Both the position numbers and the translations under genes were made by a program. From Actinomycetospora chiangmaiensis DSM 45062 (GTDB lineage: Bacteria; Actinomycetota; Actinomycetes; Mycobacteriales; Pseudonocardiaceae): DNA of 64,000 bases. The stretch covers positions 265,816 through 329,815 of the forward strand of contig NZ_KB903217.1 of NCBI RefSeq assembly GCF_000379625.1, given 5' to 3'. The notes below the pieces were generated by a model that worked only from the letters and a program-made list of their open reading frames with translations, was not told the DNA's origin and did not search any database. Shown one piece after another: positions 1 to 10,014 of the stretch. Positions within the stretch are counted from its first letter, which is position 1, and each line of letters opens with the position of its first letter.

Positions 1-831
1 TCCGGGCAGAAGGCGACCAGCCGGCACGTGCCCGGCGTCGAGTTCACCGGCATCGTGCACCCGGGGCTGATGGGCACGGCGCCGAGCGCGTCGCTGCTGT
101 CGACGTGGAATGCCCGCGAGGGGGCGCTCATCGCCACCGACCCCGACCGGGTGCCGCCGCTCGCCCTGCCGCCCGAACCGCACAACGCCGTGCTCGGCTC
201 GTTGTCCGGGGACGCCTTCGAGCGCGCCGCCGCCGAGGCCTGCCGCACCGCGCCGCCCCGCGACAACGGCGGCAACCAGGACATCAAGAACCTGGCGAAG
301 GGCAGCCGGATCTTCTACCCGGTCTTCGTCGACGGCGCGAAGCTCTCCCTCGGCGACCTGCACTTCTCCCAGGGCGACGGCGAGATCACCTTCTGCGGCG
401 CGATCGAGATGGGCGGCTTCATCGACCTGCACGTCGACCTCATCAAGGGCGGCATGGAGACCTACGGCGTCTCCACCAACCCGATCTTCATGCCGGGCAA
501 CACCGAGCCGCGCTACTCGGAGTTCCTCACCTTCGTCGGCTTCTCGGTCGACCCGCGCACCGGCGAGCAGCACTACCTCGACACGACCCTCGCCTACCAG
601 AACGCCTGCCTGAACGCGATCGAGTACTTCTCGAAGTTCGGGTGGACGAAGGAGCAGGTGTACCTGCTGCTCGGCGCCGCCCCGGTGGAGGGACGGATGT
701 CGGGGGTGGTCGACGTGCCCAACTCCTGCGCCACGCTCTACGTGCCCACCGCGATCTTCGACATCGACGTCCGGCCGAGCGCCTCGGGGCCGACGTGGGT
801 CGACCGCGGGCAGTGTGCGGTGAGTTCCTGA
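1..831 (+). CDS. fmdA: Formamidase/acetamidase, 3' part (5' end outside window)
   Basis: The reading frame is open from base 1, so the start lies upstream of the window and 276 C-terminal residues are present. Formamidases of the FmdA/AmdA family hydrolyse formamide or short amides to the acid and ammonia in the cytosol. Family features visible are the GIVHPGLMG segment near the start, the DNGGNQDIKNL stretch, the FSQGDGEITFCGAIEM block and the late YLLLGAAPVEGR segment with VDVPNSCATLYVP near the end. The C-terminus closes with CAVSS. The family is about 410 residues long, so roughly the first third is missing. No partner gene is visible; the next gene on this strand is an unrelated glucosidase about 210 bp away. 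Family assignment is secure, the exact amide substrate is not. Confidence 0.93.
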   Translation, partial: SGQKATSRHVPGVEFTGIVHPGLMGTAPSASLLSTWNAREGALIATDPDRVPPLALPPEPHNAVLGSLSGDAFERAAAEACRTAPPRDNGGNQDIKNLAKGSRIFYPVFVDGAKLSLGDLHFSQGDGEITFCGAIEMGGFIDLHVDLIKGGMETYGVSTNPIFMPGNTEPRYSEFLTFVGFSVDPRTGEQHYLDTTLAYQNACLNAIEYFSKFGWTKEQVYLLLGAAPVEGRMSGVVDVPNSCATLYVPTAIFDIDVRPSASGPTWVDRGQCAVSS

Positions 832-925
832 TCCGCCGGCCGCCGTGAGGGTGACGGCAGGCAGCGTCGTGGGCGGTGGGACCTGCCTGACGTTCACCTC
901 GGTGTGGAGCCGGTGTCGCCCCTGC

Positions 926-983
926 TGACAGCGAAGCGTCGTTGCTGTCGTCCAGTGACAGCGACGACGCTCCGCTGCCACCG
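926..983. repeat. Repeat family B, two copies in inverted orientation
   Basis: A copy on the plus strand (926-962) has the core GCGAAGCGTCGTTGCTGTC and the following TCCAGTG. A second copy runs on the minus strand (953-983) with core CAGCGGAGCGTCGTCGCTG. Each core can fold, because CAGCGA pairs with TTGCTG. Other copies lie at 14388-14437, 15294-15340 (minus) and 23188-23237. This copy is in the spacer before the GH13 gene, 15 bp upstream of the LacI-type operator. The function is unknown; it may be a folded RNA or a REP-like element. Confidence 0.7.
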
Positions 984-997
984 GGGAAACATCGGGC

Positions 998-1009
998 GCA
1001 AGCGCTTGC
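998..1009. promoter_or_regulatory. LacI-family operator upstream of the glucosidase gene
   Basis: GCAAGCGCTTGC is a perfect 12-bp palindrome ending 35 bp before the GTG start of the GH13 gene. LacI-family proteins bind such palindromes with a central CG step. Near-identical sites occur at 5063-5074 and 5193-5204, on either side of the spacer between the LacI gene and its divergent transport operon. Three sites at the three promoters of one sugar locus support a single local regulon. Confidence 0.8.
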
Positions 1010-1044
1010 AGTCTCTCGGGTCCCGGCCCGTACGCTGGATCAGC

Positions 1045-2682
1045 GTGACGACCGATGCACTGTGGTGGCGCGATGCCGTCATCTACCAGGTCTACATCCG
1101 CAGCTTCGCGGACGCCGACGGCGACGGGATCGGGGATCTCGCCGGCCTCCGGGAGCGGCTCCCGTACCTGCGGGACCTCGGCGTCGACGCGCTGTGGATC
1201 AATCCCTGGTACGCCTCGCCGCAGGTCGACGCCGGGTACGACGTCGCCGACTACCGGGCGGTCGAGCCCGCGTACGGCACGGTCGCCGACGCCGAGAAGC
1301 TGATCGCGGAGGCGCACGAGTACGGGCTGCGGATCATCCCGGACATCGTGCCCAACCACCTGTCCGACCAGCACGCGTGGTTCGTCGAGGCGCTCGCCGC
1401 CGGTCCCGGTTCCCGCGCGCGGCAGCGCTTCGTGTTCCGGGACGGCCGCGGACCGGACGGTGCCGAGCCGCCCAACAACTGGCGGTCGCACTTCGGCGGG
1501 CCGGCGTGGACGCGGGTCGCCGACGGGCAGTGGTACCTGCACCTGTTCGCGCCGGGCCAGCCGGACGTCAACTGGGACGACCCCGAGGTGCACGCCGAGT
1601 TCGAGGCCGTGCTCCGGTTCTGGTTCGACCGGGGGGTGGACGGGTTCCGCATCGACGTGGCGCACGGGCTGGTCAAGGACCCGGCCCTGCCCGACCTCGT
1701 CGACGCGGACGACCACATCGGTTCCTCCACCGCGCCCGGTGAGCACCCGTTCGTCGACCGCGACGCCGTCCTGGACATCTACGAGGCGTGGCGTCGGATC
1801 GCCGACTCCTACGACGGGGCGCGCATGTTCGTCGCCGAGGCCTGGACGGCGAGCCCGGAGCGCCTCGCCCGCTACGTGGGCTCGGGCCGGCTGCACACCG
1901 CCTTCAACTTCGACTACCTCGTGGCGCCGTGGGACCCGGCCGCGTTGCGCGAGACGATCGACACCACGACGGCGTTCCTCGCGGGCGTCGGCGCGCCCGC
2001 GACCTGGGTGCTCGAGAACCACGACGTGGTCCGGGCGCCGAGCCGGTACGGCCGCCCCGCCGTGGAGCGCCAGGGCAACGTCACCTTCGACGAGTCCGCC
2101 CCGGTCGACGTCGAGCTCGGCGTGCGGCGCGCCCGCGCGGCGTTCCTGCTCTACTCCGCCCTGCCCGGCGGCATGTACGTCTACCAGGGCCAGGAGCTGG
2201 GGCTCCCGCAGGTCGACGACATCCCCGAGGCGGCCCTGCAGGACCCGACCTGGGAGCGCTCCGGGCACACCGAACGCGGTCGCGACGGGTGCCGGGTACC
2301 GATCCCGTGGACGGCGTCCGGGTCGAGCCTCGGCTTCGGTCCCGACGGCGGGGCGTCCCCCTGGCTGCCCCAGCCCGCCTGGTTCGCCGAGTTCGCGGCG
2401 TCGGTCGAGGAAGGGGTCGACGGCTCGTTCCTGGAACTCGCCCGCGCGGCCCTCGCGACCCGTCGTCGGCACCCGGCGCTGGGGGAGGGTGACCTGGACT
2501 GGGTGTCGGCCGCCGGCGACGCGGTCCTCGTGTTCCGGCGCTCCCCGGCCTTCCTCGCCGTCGTGAACCTGTCGGCGGAGACGGTCGACCTGCCCGACCA
2601 CGACGGCGTCCTGCTCGCCAGCGGCCCGCTCGACGGCCGGCGGCTCCCGTCCGACACGGCCGTCTGGCTCGCCGCGCACTAG
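1045..2682 (+). CDS. GH13 alpha-glucosidase
   Basis: Retaining glycoside hydrolase of family GH13, about 545 residues, expected in the cytosol since no signal peptide is visible. It should release glucose from short alpha-glucosides such as maltose, trehalulose-like or oligo-alpha-glucosides. The conserved regions are in order: WWRDAVIYQVYIRSF at the N-terminus, DIVPNH (region I), GFRIDVAHG with the nucleophile Asp (region II), FVAEAWT with the acid/base Glu (region III) and LENHDV with the transition-state Asp (region IV). I start at GTG 1045 because the family begins directly before WWRDAVIYQ; the frame stays open upstream to 904, but that part runs through repeat B and the operator. The LacI operator 35 bp upstream ties it to the importer at 5261-9609. 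Exact substrate unknown. Confidence 0.92.
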   Translation: MTTDALWWRDAVIYQVYIRSFADADGDGIGDLAGLRERLPYLRDLGVDALWINPWYASPQVDAGYDVADYRAVEPAYGTVADAEKLIAEAHEYGLRIIPDIVPNHLSDQHAWFVEALAAGPGSRARQRFVFRDGRGPDGAEPPNNWRSHFGGPAWTRVADGQWYLHLFAPGQPDVNWDDPEVHAEFEAVLRFWFDRGVDGFRIDVAHGLVKDPALPDLVDADDHIGSSTAPGEHPFVDRDAVLDIYEAWRRIADSYDGARMFVAEAWTASPERLARYVGSGRLHTAFNFDYLVAPWDPAALRETIDTTTAFLAGVGAPATWVLENHDVVRAPSRYGRPAVERQGNVTFDESAPVDVELGVRRARAAFLLYSALPGGMYVYQGQELGLPQVDDIPEAALQDPTWERSGHTERGRDGCRVPIPWTASGSSLGFGPDGGASPWLPQPAWFAEFAASVEEGVDGSFLELARAALATRRRHPALGEGDLDWVSAAGDAVLVFRRSPAFLAVVNLSAETVDLPDHDGVLLASGPLDGRRLPSDTAVWLAAH

Positions 2683-2702
2683 ATGGTGTGGCCTGCGGCC
2701 CC

Positions 2703-2742
2703 GTGAGCACTTTCCGTGGGTATCGTGACGGAAAGTGCTCAC
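2703..2742. terminator. Repeat family A hairpin between convergent genes
   Basis: A perfect 15-bp inverted repeat: GTGAGCACTTTCCGT at 2703-2717 and ACGGAAAGTGCTCAC at 2728-2742, with a 10-base loop. It sits between the glucosidase stop (2682) and the stop codon of the minus-strand kinase-like gene, whose TGA (2741-2739) lies inside the right arm. The arms and a downstream tail, GAGGCGCAGCCACC, recur at 42839-42892. A bidirectional terminator is the simplest role; there is no T tract, as is common in GC-rich actinomycetes. Confidence 0.75.
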
Positions 2743-3971
2743 GAGGCGCAGCCACCCTCGGCGACCAGGGCGCGGGCGGCGGAGTCGGTGGGCGCCTTCT
2801 CGGCGAGCGCCTCGAGGGCGGCGTCGGTCCCGACGTCGTGCCCGGCGGCCTCGGAGAGCAGCCAGCGCACCTCGAGCAGGTCGCACCACGCCTGCACGGC
2901 CGTCCCGACGTGGCCGACCGCGGCGTGGGCGCGACGCATCCCCGGTGTCAGGACGTCGTGGCGCCAGCTCGGCGCCGCCTCGTCCTCCGACACGGCCCGG
3001 CCCTGCTCCCGGGAGAGCGCACCCCGGTGGGCCTGGAGGTCGGCGAGCAGCTCGCGGGCCTGCCCCTCCCCGACGTCGAGCCCGGTCAGCTCCCGCAGTC
3101 GCTGCGCGTGGAACCGGCGGTCGCCGACACCGACCCGCAGGCGCACCGCGTCGCCGTCGGGCACGAGCGAGACCTCGTCGACGACGAACCCGAGCTCCTC
3201 CAGCTCGCGCACGGTCGACTCGACGCGGTAGCGGTCGGAGAAGGCGAACCGCGGTTCGGCGTGCAGGGCGTCCCACAGCGCCCGGTAGCGCTCCGGGACG
3301 CTCAGGGCCTCCTCGACGAGGCGCGGCTCGATCTCCGGGGGCCGCCCGAGGGAGGCTGCGACGTCGATCAGTCCCGAGGCCACGTTCTCGACGAGGATGT
3401 CGAGGTCCAGCTGGCGCTGCCCGTCGGAGAGCGAGGGGTGGATCTCCGCGGTCTCGGCGTCGACGAGGTGGGCCTGCAGCGCCTGGCCGTCGCGGGAGAA
3501 CAGGGTGTTGGCGAGTGAGCAGTCGCCCCAGAACACGCCGTGGCGGTGCAGCTCGACGAGCAGCCCCGCCATGGCGTCGAGCAGGCGTGCACGGTGGGCG
3601 GCGCGGTCCGGGGGCAGGCGGGCGAACAGGCGCCGGTACTGCCAGGAGCCGGTGAGGTAGCGCGTCACGAGCACGGCGGAGTCCTCCGGGACCGACCGGA
3701 CGACGAGGCCCGCGGCCTTCACCGTGGGCAGCCCCGACGCCTCCATCCGGCGCAGCGCCTCGTACTCCTTGCCGGCCAGCCGGACGGGCAGCTCCTTGAG
3801 CGCCCAGAGCACGCCGTCGGCGACCACGAAGCGCACGAGGTGGCGGCTGGGCCCGACGTCGAGCGTCCGCAGCGGCACGGTGGCCGGGTCCCAGGCCTCG
3901 AGCGGCACGTCCCACGGGAGGGCGAGCAGCTGCGGCGACGCCGTCCGCAGGTGCAGCTCGGGGGCGCTCAC
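2739..3971 (-). CDS. DUF4032-type protein with a lipopolysaccharide-kinase-like fold
   Basis: A 410-residue soluble protein. The N-terminal half carries a degenerate kinase fold: a Lys-bearing strand (WALKELP), a catalytic-loop-like ELHRHGVFWGDCSLANTLF with the GD...N pattern, and LVDAETAE in place of DFG. The second half resembles the DUF4032 domain that follows in actinobacterial homologues. What it phosphorylates, if anything, is unknown. The GTG start (3971) overlaps the stop of the upstream LacI gene by four bases, so the two are translationally coupled, which suggests a role linked to alpha-glucoside sensing or use. The last codons and the stop lie in repeat family A. The frame stays open far upstream, antisense to nothing plausible and overlapping LacI, so the coupled GTG is preferred. 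Confidence 0.85.
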   Translation of the reverse strand: MSAPELHLRTASPQLLALPWDVPLEAWDPATVPLRTLDVGPSRHLVRFVVADGVLWALKELPVRLAGKEYEALRRMEASGLPTVKAAGLVVRSVPEDSAVLVTRYLTGSWQYRRLFARLPPDRAAHRARLLDAMAGLLVELHRHGVFWGDCSLANTLFSRDGQALQAHLVDAETAEIHPSLSDGQRQLDLDILVENVASGLIDVAASLGRPPEIEPRLVEEALSVPERYRALWDALHAEPRFAFSDRYRVESTVRELEELGFVVDEVSLVPDGDAVRLRVGVGDRRFHAQRLRELTGLDVGEGQARELLADLQAHRGALSREQGRAVSEDEAAPSWRHDVLTPGMRRAHAAVGHVGTAVQAWCDLLEVRWLLSEAAGHDVGTDAALEALAEKAPTDSAARALVAEGGCAS

Positions 3972-5041
3972 GGCGGCGGTCCCGTGGTGCTGCGCAGCAC
4001 GAGGTGCGTGGGCAGGACCCGGGAGGCCACCGGCTCCGGCGGACCCGACCCGAGGAGCGCCCGCACCATGCGCCCGGCCACCACGCCCTGCTCGTGGACC
4101 GGCTGCGCGACGGTGGTGAGATCGAGCGTCTCGGCGATCGGGTGGTCGTCGATCCCGATCACCGAGACGTCCCCGCCCACCCGCAGTCCGGCGCGGCGCA
4201 GCGTGCGCATCGCGCCCGCGGCGATCTCGTCGGCGGAGGCGAACACGGCGGTCGGCGGGCGGCGCAGGCCGAGGAGCCGGCCCATGCCGTCGGCGCCGCC
4301 GGACGCACCGAACGGGACGCGGACGACCAGGTCCTCGTCGAGCTCCAGGCCCGCGTCGGCGAGGGCGTCCCGGTAGGCGGCCGACCGGAGGTCCGGGCCC
4401 CGGTCGGCGGGATCCTCCGAGGCGAGCAACGCGATCCGGCGGTGCCCGAGGTGCACCAGGTGGTCGACGGCCTGGCGCCCGGCCCGGTGGTCGTCGACGG
4501 TGACCGACGGGAAGGGCTCCCGGGGCCCGCCCGCCGAGACGATGTGCACGCCGAGGAGTTCGAGGCGTGCCCGCTCGGCCTCGTCGACCTCGAAGCCGAC
4601 GACGACGGCGGCGTCCACCCTTCGGCGGGCCGGGAGGTGCTCGAAGAACGCCCGGCGCCCGGCCACGTCGCCGACCAGGAAGAGCAGCACGTCCACCCCC
4701 GCGCCGCCGGCCTCGTGCAGTCCCGCCTCCAGCCCCTCGAGCAGCCGCCCGAAGAACCATCGCGACAGGTGGGGCACGACGACCGCCACCCGGGTGCGCG
4801 AGATCCCGCCCGCCAGCCGCGACGCGTCCGGGGAGACCACGTAGTCCAGCCCGGCCGCGGCGGTGAGCACCCGTTCCCGCGTGGCCGCGGCGACCTGCGG
4901 GTGGTTGTTGAGCGCGCGGGAGGCGGTGGACGCGGACACCCCGGCCAGGCGCGCCACGTCCTCGAGGCTGGCGCCGGGGCCCGTCCGCCGCCCCTCGTCC
5001 ACCACCCGGTGCCCGGCGGGGACCTCCGGATCGTGAACCAC
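3968..5041 (-). CDS. LacI-family transcriptional repressor
   Basis: Cytosolic DNA-binding regulator of 357 residues. The N-terminal helix-turn-helix is clear (SLEDVARLAGVSASTASRAL, about residues 25-44), followed by the hinge region with SRLAGG and a periplasmic-binding-like sugar sensor domain ending in VIGIDDHPIAETLDLTTV. The gene diverges from the lpqY-sugABC-like operon, and an operator-like GCAAGCGCTC site lies 22 bp upstream of its own start, so autoregulation is likely. Two further sites precede the importer and the glucosidase. The inducer is probably an alpha-glucoside or trehalose; that is inference from the context. The GTG start at 5041 leaves a 20-odd residue leader before the HTH, slightly longer than usual. 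Confidence 0.93.
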   Translation of the reverse strand: MVHDPEVPAGHRVVDEGRRTGPGASLEDVARLAGVSASTASRALNNHPQVAAATRERVLTAAAGLDYVVSPDASRLAGGISRTRVAVVVPHLSRWFFGRLLEGLEAGLHEAGGAGVDVLLFLVGDVAGRRAFFEHLPARRRVDAAVVVGFEVDEAERARLELLGVHIVSAGGPREPFPSVTVDDHRAGRQAVDHLVHLGHRRIALLASEDPADRGPDLRSAAYRDALADAGLELDEDLVVRVPFGASGGADGMGRLLGLRRPPTAVFASADEIAAGAMRTLRRAGLRVGGDVSVIGIDDHPIAETLDLTTVAQPVHEQGVVAGRMVRALLGSGPPEPVASRVLPTHLVLRSTTGPPP

Positions 5042-5062
5042 GTCACCAGCCTAGGCCACGCT

Positions 5063-5074
5063 GCAAGCGCTCCC
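5063..5074. promoter_or_regulatory. LacI-family operator, repressor-gene side
   Basis: GCAAGCGCTCCC, a one-sided match to the perfect palindrome at 998-1009 (left half identical). It lies 22 bp upstream of the GTG of the LacI gene on the minus strand, placed for autorepression. Confidence 0.65.
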
Positions 5075-5157
5075 GGCTCGGCTGGGCCATCCGGTGCAGG
5101 GCGTGGCTCCGTACGACCGTTCCGTCCGGGGCGTCCCCTGCTGGCCGGTCCCGTGGG

Positions 5158-5186
5158 TTGACATCTGAGACGTAGGTCACCACAGT
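5158..5186 (+). promoter_or_regulatory. Candidate promoter of the sugar importer operon
   Basis: A perfect TTGACA (5158-5163) is followed after 17 bp by CACAGT (5181-5186), a weak -10. The operator at 5193-5204 falls at the expected transcription start, so a bound repressor would block initiation. The assignment depends on the strong -35 and on the operator position. Confidence 0.5.
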
Positions 5187-5192
5187 CTGACC

Positions 5193-5204
5193 GCAAGCGC
5201 TTCC
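5193..5204. promoter_or_regulatory. LacI-family operator, importer side
   Basis: GCAAGCGCTTCC, differing from the perfect palindrome at 998-1009 only at base 11. It lies just downstream of the candidate -10 and 56 bp before the ATG of the lipoprotein gene. Confidence 0.75.
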
Positions 5205-5260
5205 ATCCGCTTCCCGTCCGCCTCGACGACGTCGACGATCAGGCCCGGAGGACCACGCCC

Positions 5261-6574
5261 ATGCGCTCTCCCACCCGGCGGCGGCGGCCGTCCCTGACGG
5301 CCCTGGCCGTGCTGGGCGCCGCCGTGCTCGCCCTGCTCGCGGGCTGCGCGAGCGCGCCGACCGGTCCGCCGACGCTGACCTGGTACATCAACCCCGACGA
5401 CGGCGGGCAGGCCGAGATCGCGAAGCGGTGCACCGACGCCGCCGGCGGGCAGTACCGCATCGCCACCTCGACGCTGCCCCGCGACTCCGGCGACCAGCGC
5501 CAGGAGCTCGTCCGGCGGCTCGCGGCGAACGACTCGTCGATCGACATCATGAGCCTCGACCCGCCCTACATCCCGGAGTTCGCCGCGGCCGGCTTCCTGG
5601 CCCCGATGCCGCCGGGGGTGGCCGCCCGGGTCAGCCAGGGCGTGGTGCCGTCGGCCATCGAGGGCGCCTCGTGGCAGGGACAGCTCGTCACGGTGCCGTT
5701 CTGGGCCAACACCCAGCTGCTCTGGTACCGCAAGTCGCAGGTCGCCTCGATGGGGCTCGACCTGACCAAGCCGGTCACCTGGGACCAGATCATCGACGCC
5801 GCGGTCGCCCGCGGGACGAAGGTCGAGGCGCAGGGCAAGCGCGCCGAGTCGCTCATGGTCTGGACCAACGCCCTCATCCGCTCCGGCGGCGGCCAGATCA
5901 TCACCAACCCGACGGAGTCGAACCCGAAGCTGGTCCAGCTCGGGCTGACCGACCCGCCCGCCGTCGAGGCGGCCCGCATCATGAGCAAGCTCGCGAACTC
6001 GCCCGCCGCGCCCGCGGCCTTCTCGACCGCCGACGAGGACGCGAACTCCGCGGCGCTCCAGAGCGGGACCTCGGCCTTCATGGTCAACTGGCCGTTCGTC
6101 TGGTCCAAGGTGACCAAGGCCGCGAGCCAGGGCACCGTCCCGGCGAACACGCCGGCCGACTACGGCTGGGCCCTCTACCCGCAGGTCCGTCCCGACCTGC
6201 CCTCGGCGCCTCCCTACGGCGGGATCAACCTCGGCGTCGGCCACTCGAGCCTGCACCCGGACCTCGCCTACGCGGCGAGCGAGTGCATCACCAGCGCGCA
6301 GAACACCGCCTACTACTTCGTGTCCAACGGCAACCCGTCGGCGCGCGTCGCGAGCTATTCCGACCCCGCCGTGCTCGCGAAGTACCCCATGGCCCCGGTC
6401 ATCCTCCAGTCGCTGACCCAGGCCAAGCCCCGTCCGCAGACCGCGTACTACGCCGAGGTCTCCGGGGGGCTCCAGCGCACCTTCCACCCGCCGGCGGCGA
6501 TCGTCCCCGGCCCCACGAACCAGGCGGCCCAGGACCTCATCCTCGGCGTGTTGCGGAAGGAGCGGCTGCTGTGA
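5261..6574 (+). CDS. lpqY: LpqY-like sugar-binding lipoprotein of a trehalose/alpha-glucoside ABC importer
   Basis: Extracytoplasmic substrate-binding lipoprotein of 437 residues. The signal peptide has an Arg-rich n-region, a hydrophobic core and a lipobox LLAGC with lipidated Cys at about residue 29. After it come features shared with mycobacterial LpqY: a TWYINPDDGG strand, STLPRDSGDQRQELVRRLAAND, an IDIMSLDPPYIPEFAAAG block, NTQLLWYR and a GGINLGVG segment. A Shine-Dalgarno GGAGG (5247-5251) lies 9 bases before the ATG. It is the first gene of a four-gene operon with two permeases and an ATPase in the order known for LpqY-SugABC, which recovers trehalose in mycobacteria. A related alpha-glucoside is an equal possibility given the GH13 gene in the same regulon. 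Confidence 0.88.
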   Translation: MRSPTRRRRPSLTALAVLGAAVLALLAGCASAPTGPPTLTWYINPDDGGQAEIAKRCTDAAGGQYRIATSTLPRDSGDQRQELVRRLAANDSSIDIMSLDPPYIPEFAAAGFLAPMPPGVAARVSQGVVPSAIEGASWQGQLVTVPFWANTQLLWYRKSQVASMGLDLTKPVTWDQIIDAAVARGTKVEAQGKRAESLMVWTNALIRSGGGQIITNPTESNPKLVQLGLTDPPAVEAARIMSKLANSPAAPAAFSTADEDANSAALQSGTSAFMVNWPFVWSKVTKAASQGTVPANTPADYGWALYPQVRPDLPSAPPYGGINLGVGHSSLHPDLAYAASECITSAQNTAYYFVSNGNPSARVASYSDPAVLAKYPMAPVILQSLTQAKPRPQTAYYAEVSGGLQRTFHPPAAIVPGPTNQAAQDLILGVLRKERLL

Positions 6575-7518
6575 CGGCCACTGTCGAGAAACAGACCGCG
6601 ACGGCGCCGTCGCCGAGACACGCGGCCAGCGACCGGAGCCGCTCCGAGGCCCGCCTCGGGTGGTTCCTCGCGGGACCGGCGTTCGCGGTGATGCTGCTGG
6701 TCACGGCGTACCCGATCCTGCAGGCGTTCTACGAGTCCCTGTTCGACTACCGGCTCACCGACCCGGCCAACCGGTCGTTCACGGGGCTGTCCAACTACGG
6801 CGTCATCCTCACCGACCCCGTGTGGTGGGACGCCTTCGGCGTCACCGTGCTGATCACGGTGGTGACCGTCGCCGTGGAACTCGTCCTCGGATTCGCCCTC
6901 GCCCTGGTGATGGTGCAGGCGCTCAGGGCACTGCGGCCGATCCTGCGCGCGGCGATCCTCATCCCCTACGCGGTGATCACGGTGGTCTCCGCGTTCGCCT
7001 GGCAGTTCGCGTTCGCGCCGGACTCGGGCTTCGTCAACTCGTGGTTCTCCTTCCTGGGGCTCGCGCCCGACACCGACTGGTTCGGCAGCCAGGGCTCGGC
7101 GATCTTCGTGATCTGCCTGGCCGAGATCTGGAAGACCACCCCGTTCATCTCATTGCTGCTGCTCGCGGGCCTCGCCCAGGTGCCCGAGGTGCTGCAGGAG
7201 GCCGCGAAGGTCGACGGGGCCACCTGGTGGCAGCGGATGCGCAAGGTGACCATCCCGAACATGCGGGCGGCGATCATGGTCGCGCTGCTCTTCCGCACCC
7301 TGGACGCGTTCCGCGTCTTCGACTCGGTCTACGTCATGACGGCGGGGGCGAACGGCACCGAGGTGCTCTCGTTCCTCGCCTACCGGCAGACCATCGCCCG
7401 CCTGGAGATCGGACTCGGCTCGGCCGTGTCCGTCCTCCTGTTCATCTCCGTGGTGTTGATCTGCGGCCTGTTCATCAAGGGCTTCAAGGTCGACCTGTCC
7501 CAGGCCCGAGGGGAGTAG
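6571..7518 (+). CDS. sugA: Sugar ABC importer permease, SugA-like
   Basis: Inner-membrane permease (MalF/SugA type) of 315 residues, forming half of the translocation path. About six transmembrane helices can be seen, the first at FLAGPAFAVMLLVTAYPIL. The cytoplasmic EAA loop that docks the ATPase is LQEAAKVDGATWWQRMRKVTIP. The N-terminus has a polar 25-residue leader. I start at GTG 6571, which overlaps the lpqY stop by four bases; the frame is open much further upstream but that part is antisense-like shadow of lpqY. SugB follows after 2 bp. Confidence 0.9.
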   Translation: MTATVEKQTATAPSPRHAASDRSRSEARLGWFLAGPAFAVMLLVTAYPILQAFYESLFDYRLTDPANRSFTGLSNYGVILTDPVWWDAFGVTVLITVVTVAVELVLGFALALVMVQALRALRPILRAAILIPYAVITVVSAFAWQFAFAPDSGFVNSWFSFLGLAPDTDWFGSQGSAIFVICLAEIWKTTPFISLLLLAGLAQVPEVLQEAAKVDGATWWQRMRKVTIPNMRAAIMVALLFRTLDAFRVFDSVYVMTAGANGTEVLSFLAYRQTIARLEIGLGSAVSVLLFISVVLICGLFIKGFKVDLSQARGE

Positions 7519-7520
7519 GG

Positions 7521-8354
7521 ATGTCCACCCGAGAGAAGGTCGGCTGGGGCGTCGGCGGCCTGCTGATCGTCGCCTACTGCCTGTTCCCCATCGCCTGGAT
7601 CGTCTCGCTGTCGTTCAAGTCGTCCTCGGACATCTCGAACGGCTCGTTCCTGCCGACGGTCGCGACGAACGAGAACTACGCGCAGATCCTCACCGGCGAC
7701 GCGGCGGAGCTGTTCCTGCCGGCGCTGCGCAACTCGTTCGGCATCTGCCTCATCGCGACCGCCATCGCCTGCCTGCTCGCGATGTTCGCCGCGTACGCGA
7801 TCGCCCGGCTGGACTTCCCCGGCAAGAAGCTCATCCTCTCGACGGCGCTCGCCGTCGCGATCTTCCCGGTGATCTCGATCGTCACCCCGCTGTTCAACCT
7901 GTGGCGCGAGATCGGGCTCTACGACACCTGGCTCGGGCTGATCCTGCCGTACCTCTCGCTCACCCTGCCGATCTCGATCTGGACGTTGTCCGCGTTCTTC
8001 CGCGAGATCCCGTGGGAGATGGAGCAGGCCGCCCAGGTCGACGGGGCCACGCCGTGGCAGGCGTTCCGCAAGGTCATCGTGCCGCTGGCCGCCCCCGGGG
8101 TGTTCACCACCGCGATCATCGCGTTCTTCCTCGCGTGGAACGACTTCGTCTACGGCATCTCGCTGACCTCGACCAGCGCGTCGCGGCCGGTGCCCGCGGC
8201 GCTGGGCCTCTTCACCGGGGCCTCGCAGTTCGAGTCGCCCACCGGGCCGATCGCGGCGGCGGCGGTCCTCGTGACGATCCCCGTCGTCGTGCTCGTGCTG
8301 ATCTTCCAACGGCGCATCGTCGCCGGTCTGACCAACGGCGCCGTGAAGGGATAG
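7521..8354 (+). CDS. sugB: Sugar ABC importer permease, SugB-like
   Basis: Second inner-membrane permease (MalG/SugB type), 277 residues, with about six transmembrane helices starting at WGVGGLLIVAYCLFPIAWIV. The EAA loop is EQAAQVDGATPWQAFRKVIVP, close to the paired motif in the first permease. The ATG lies 2 bp after the sugA stop and a GGGGAGTAGGG sequence precedes it as a ribosome site. It pairs with SugA and is energised by the downstream ATPase. Confidence 0.92.
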   Translation: MSTREKVGWGVGGLLIVAYCLFPIAWIVSLSFKSSSDISNGSFLPTVATNENYAQILTGDAAELFLPALRNSFGICLIATAIACLLAMFAAYAIARLDFPGKKLILSTALAVAIFPVISIVTPLFNLWREIGLYDTWLGLILPYLSLTLPISIWTLSAFFREIPWEMEQAAQVDGATPWQAFRKVIVPLAAPGVFTTAIIAFFLAWNDFVYGISLTSTSASRPVPAALGLFTGASQFESPTGPIAAAAVLVTIPVVVLVLIFQRRIVAGLTNGAVKG

Positions 8355-8358
8355 GACC

Positions 8359-9609
<1,251 letters not shown>

Positions 9610-9642
9610 CCGACCCGCAGCACGGACGGCCCTCCCGCCGCC

Positions 9643-9912
9643 TCAGGCGCGCGCGAGGGTCGTCCGCGCGCGGGAGCGCCGCCGGCCGATCGACGACAGG
9701 AAGAGCACCCGGGCGAGCAGGAACAGCGCGACCGAGGCCAGGTCGGCGGTGGTGATGCCGTGCGTGGCGTCGATGCCGTAGAGGATCGGACCCTCGATGT
9801 CGTGGTTGAGCGGCAGCCACGCGACGGCCGCGACGACGAGGACCACGGCGACCACCCGACGGGTGAGCAGGAATCGCGGTGCGTGGTCGGTCGGGCGGGC
9901 GGTCAGGGTCAC
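9643..9912 (-). CDS. Small membrane protein, unknown function
   Basis: 89 residues with two hydrophobic segments, one near residues 19-35 (VVAVVLVVAAVAWLPL) and one near 58-70 (ASVALFLLARVLFLSSIG), and an Arg-rich C-terminus. I do not recognise a family. It runs toward the sugar ATPase gene and is separated from the next minus-strand gene by about 100 bp. GAGGAGG-like bases upstream (in the AGGCCATCGTGACC context) support the start. Confidence 0.65.
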   Translation of the reverse strand: MTLTARPTDHAPRFLLTRRVVAVVLVVAAVAWLPLNHDIEGPILYGIDATHGITTADLASVALFLLARVLFLSSIGRRRSRARTTLARA

Positions 9913-10014
9913 GATGGCCTCCTCGGGGTGGTGTTCCCTCCCGGGACGGCCGGCGACGACGATGTGTGACGACGTCCGGCGATCGGCTCACCCGATCAGG
10001 TGACGGCGGTGCCG

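Noticed and set aside
904-1044. Longer N-terminus for the GH13 gene
   Set aside because: It would translate the repeat B pair and the operator palindrome; conserved GH13 sequence begins right after GTG 1045.
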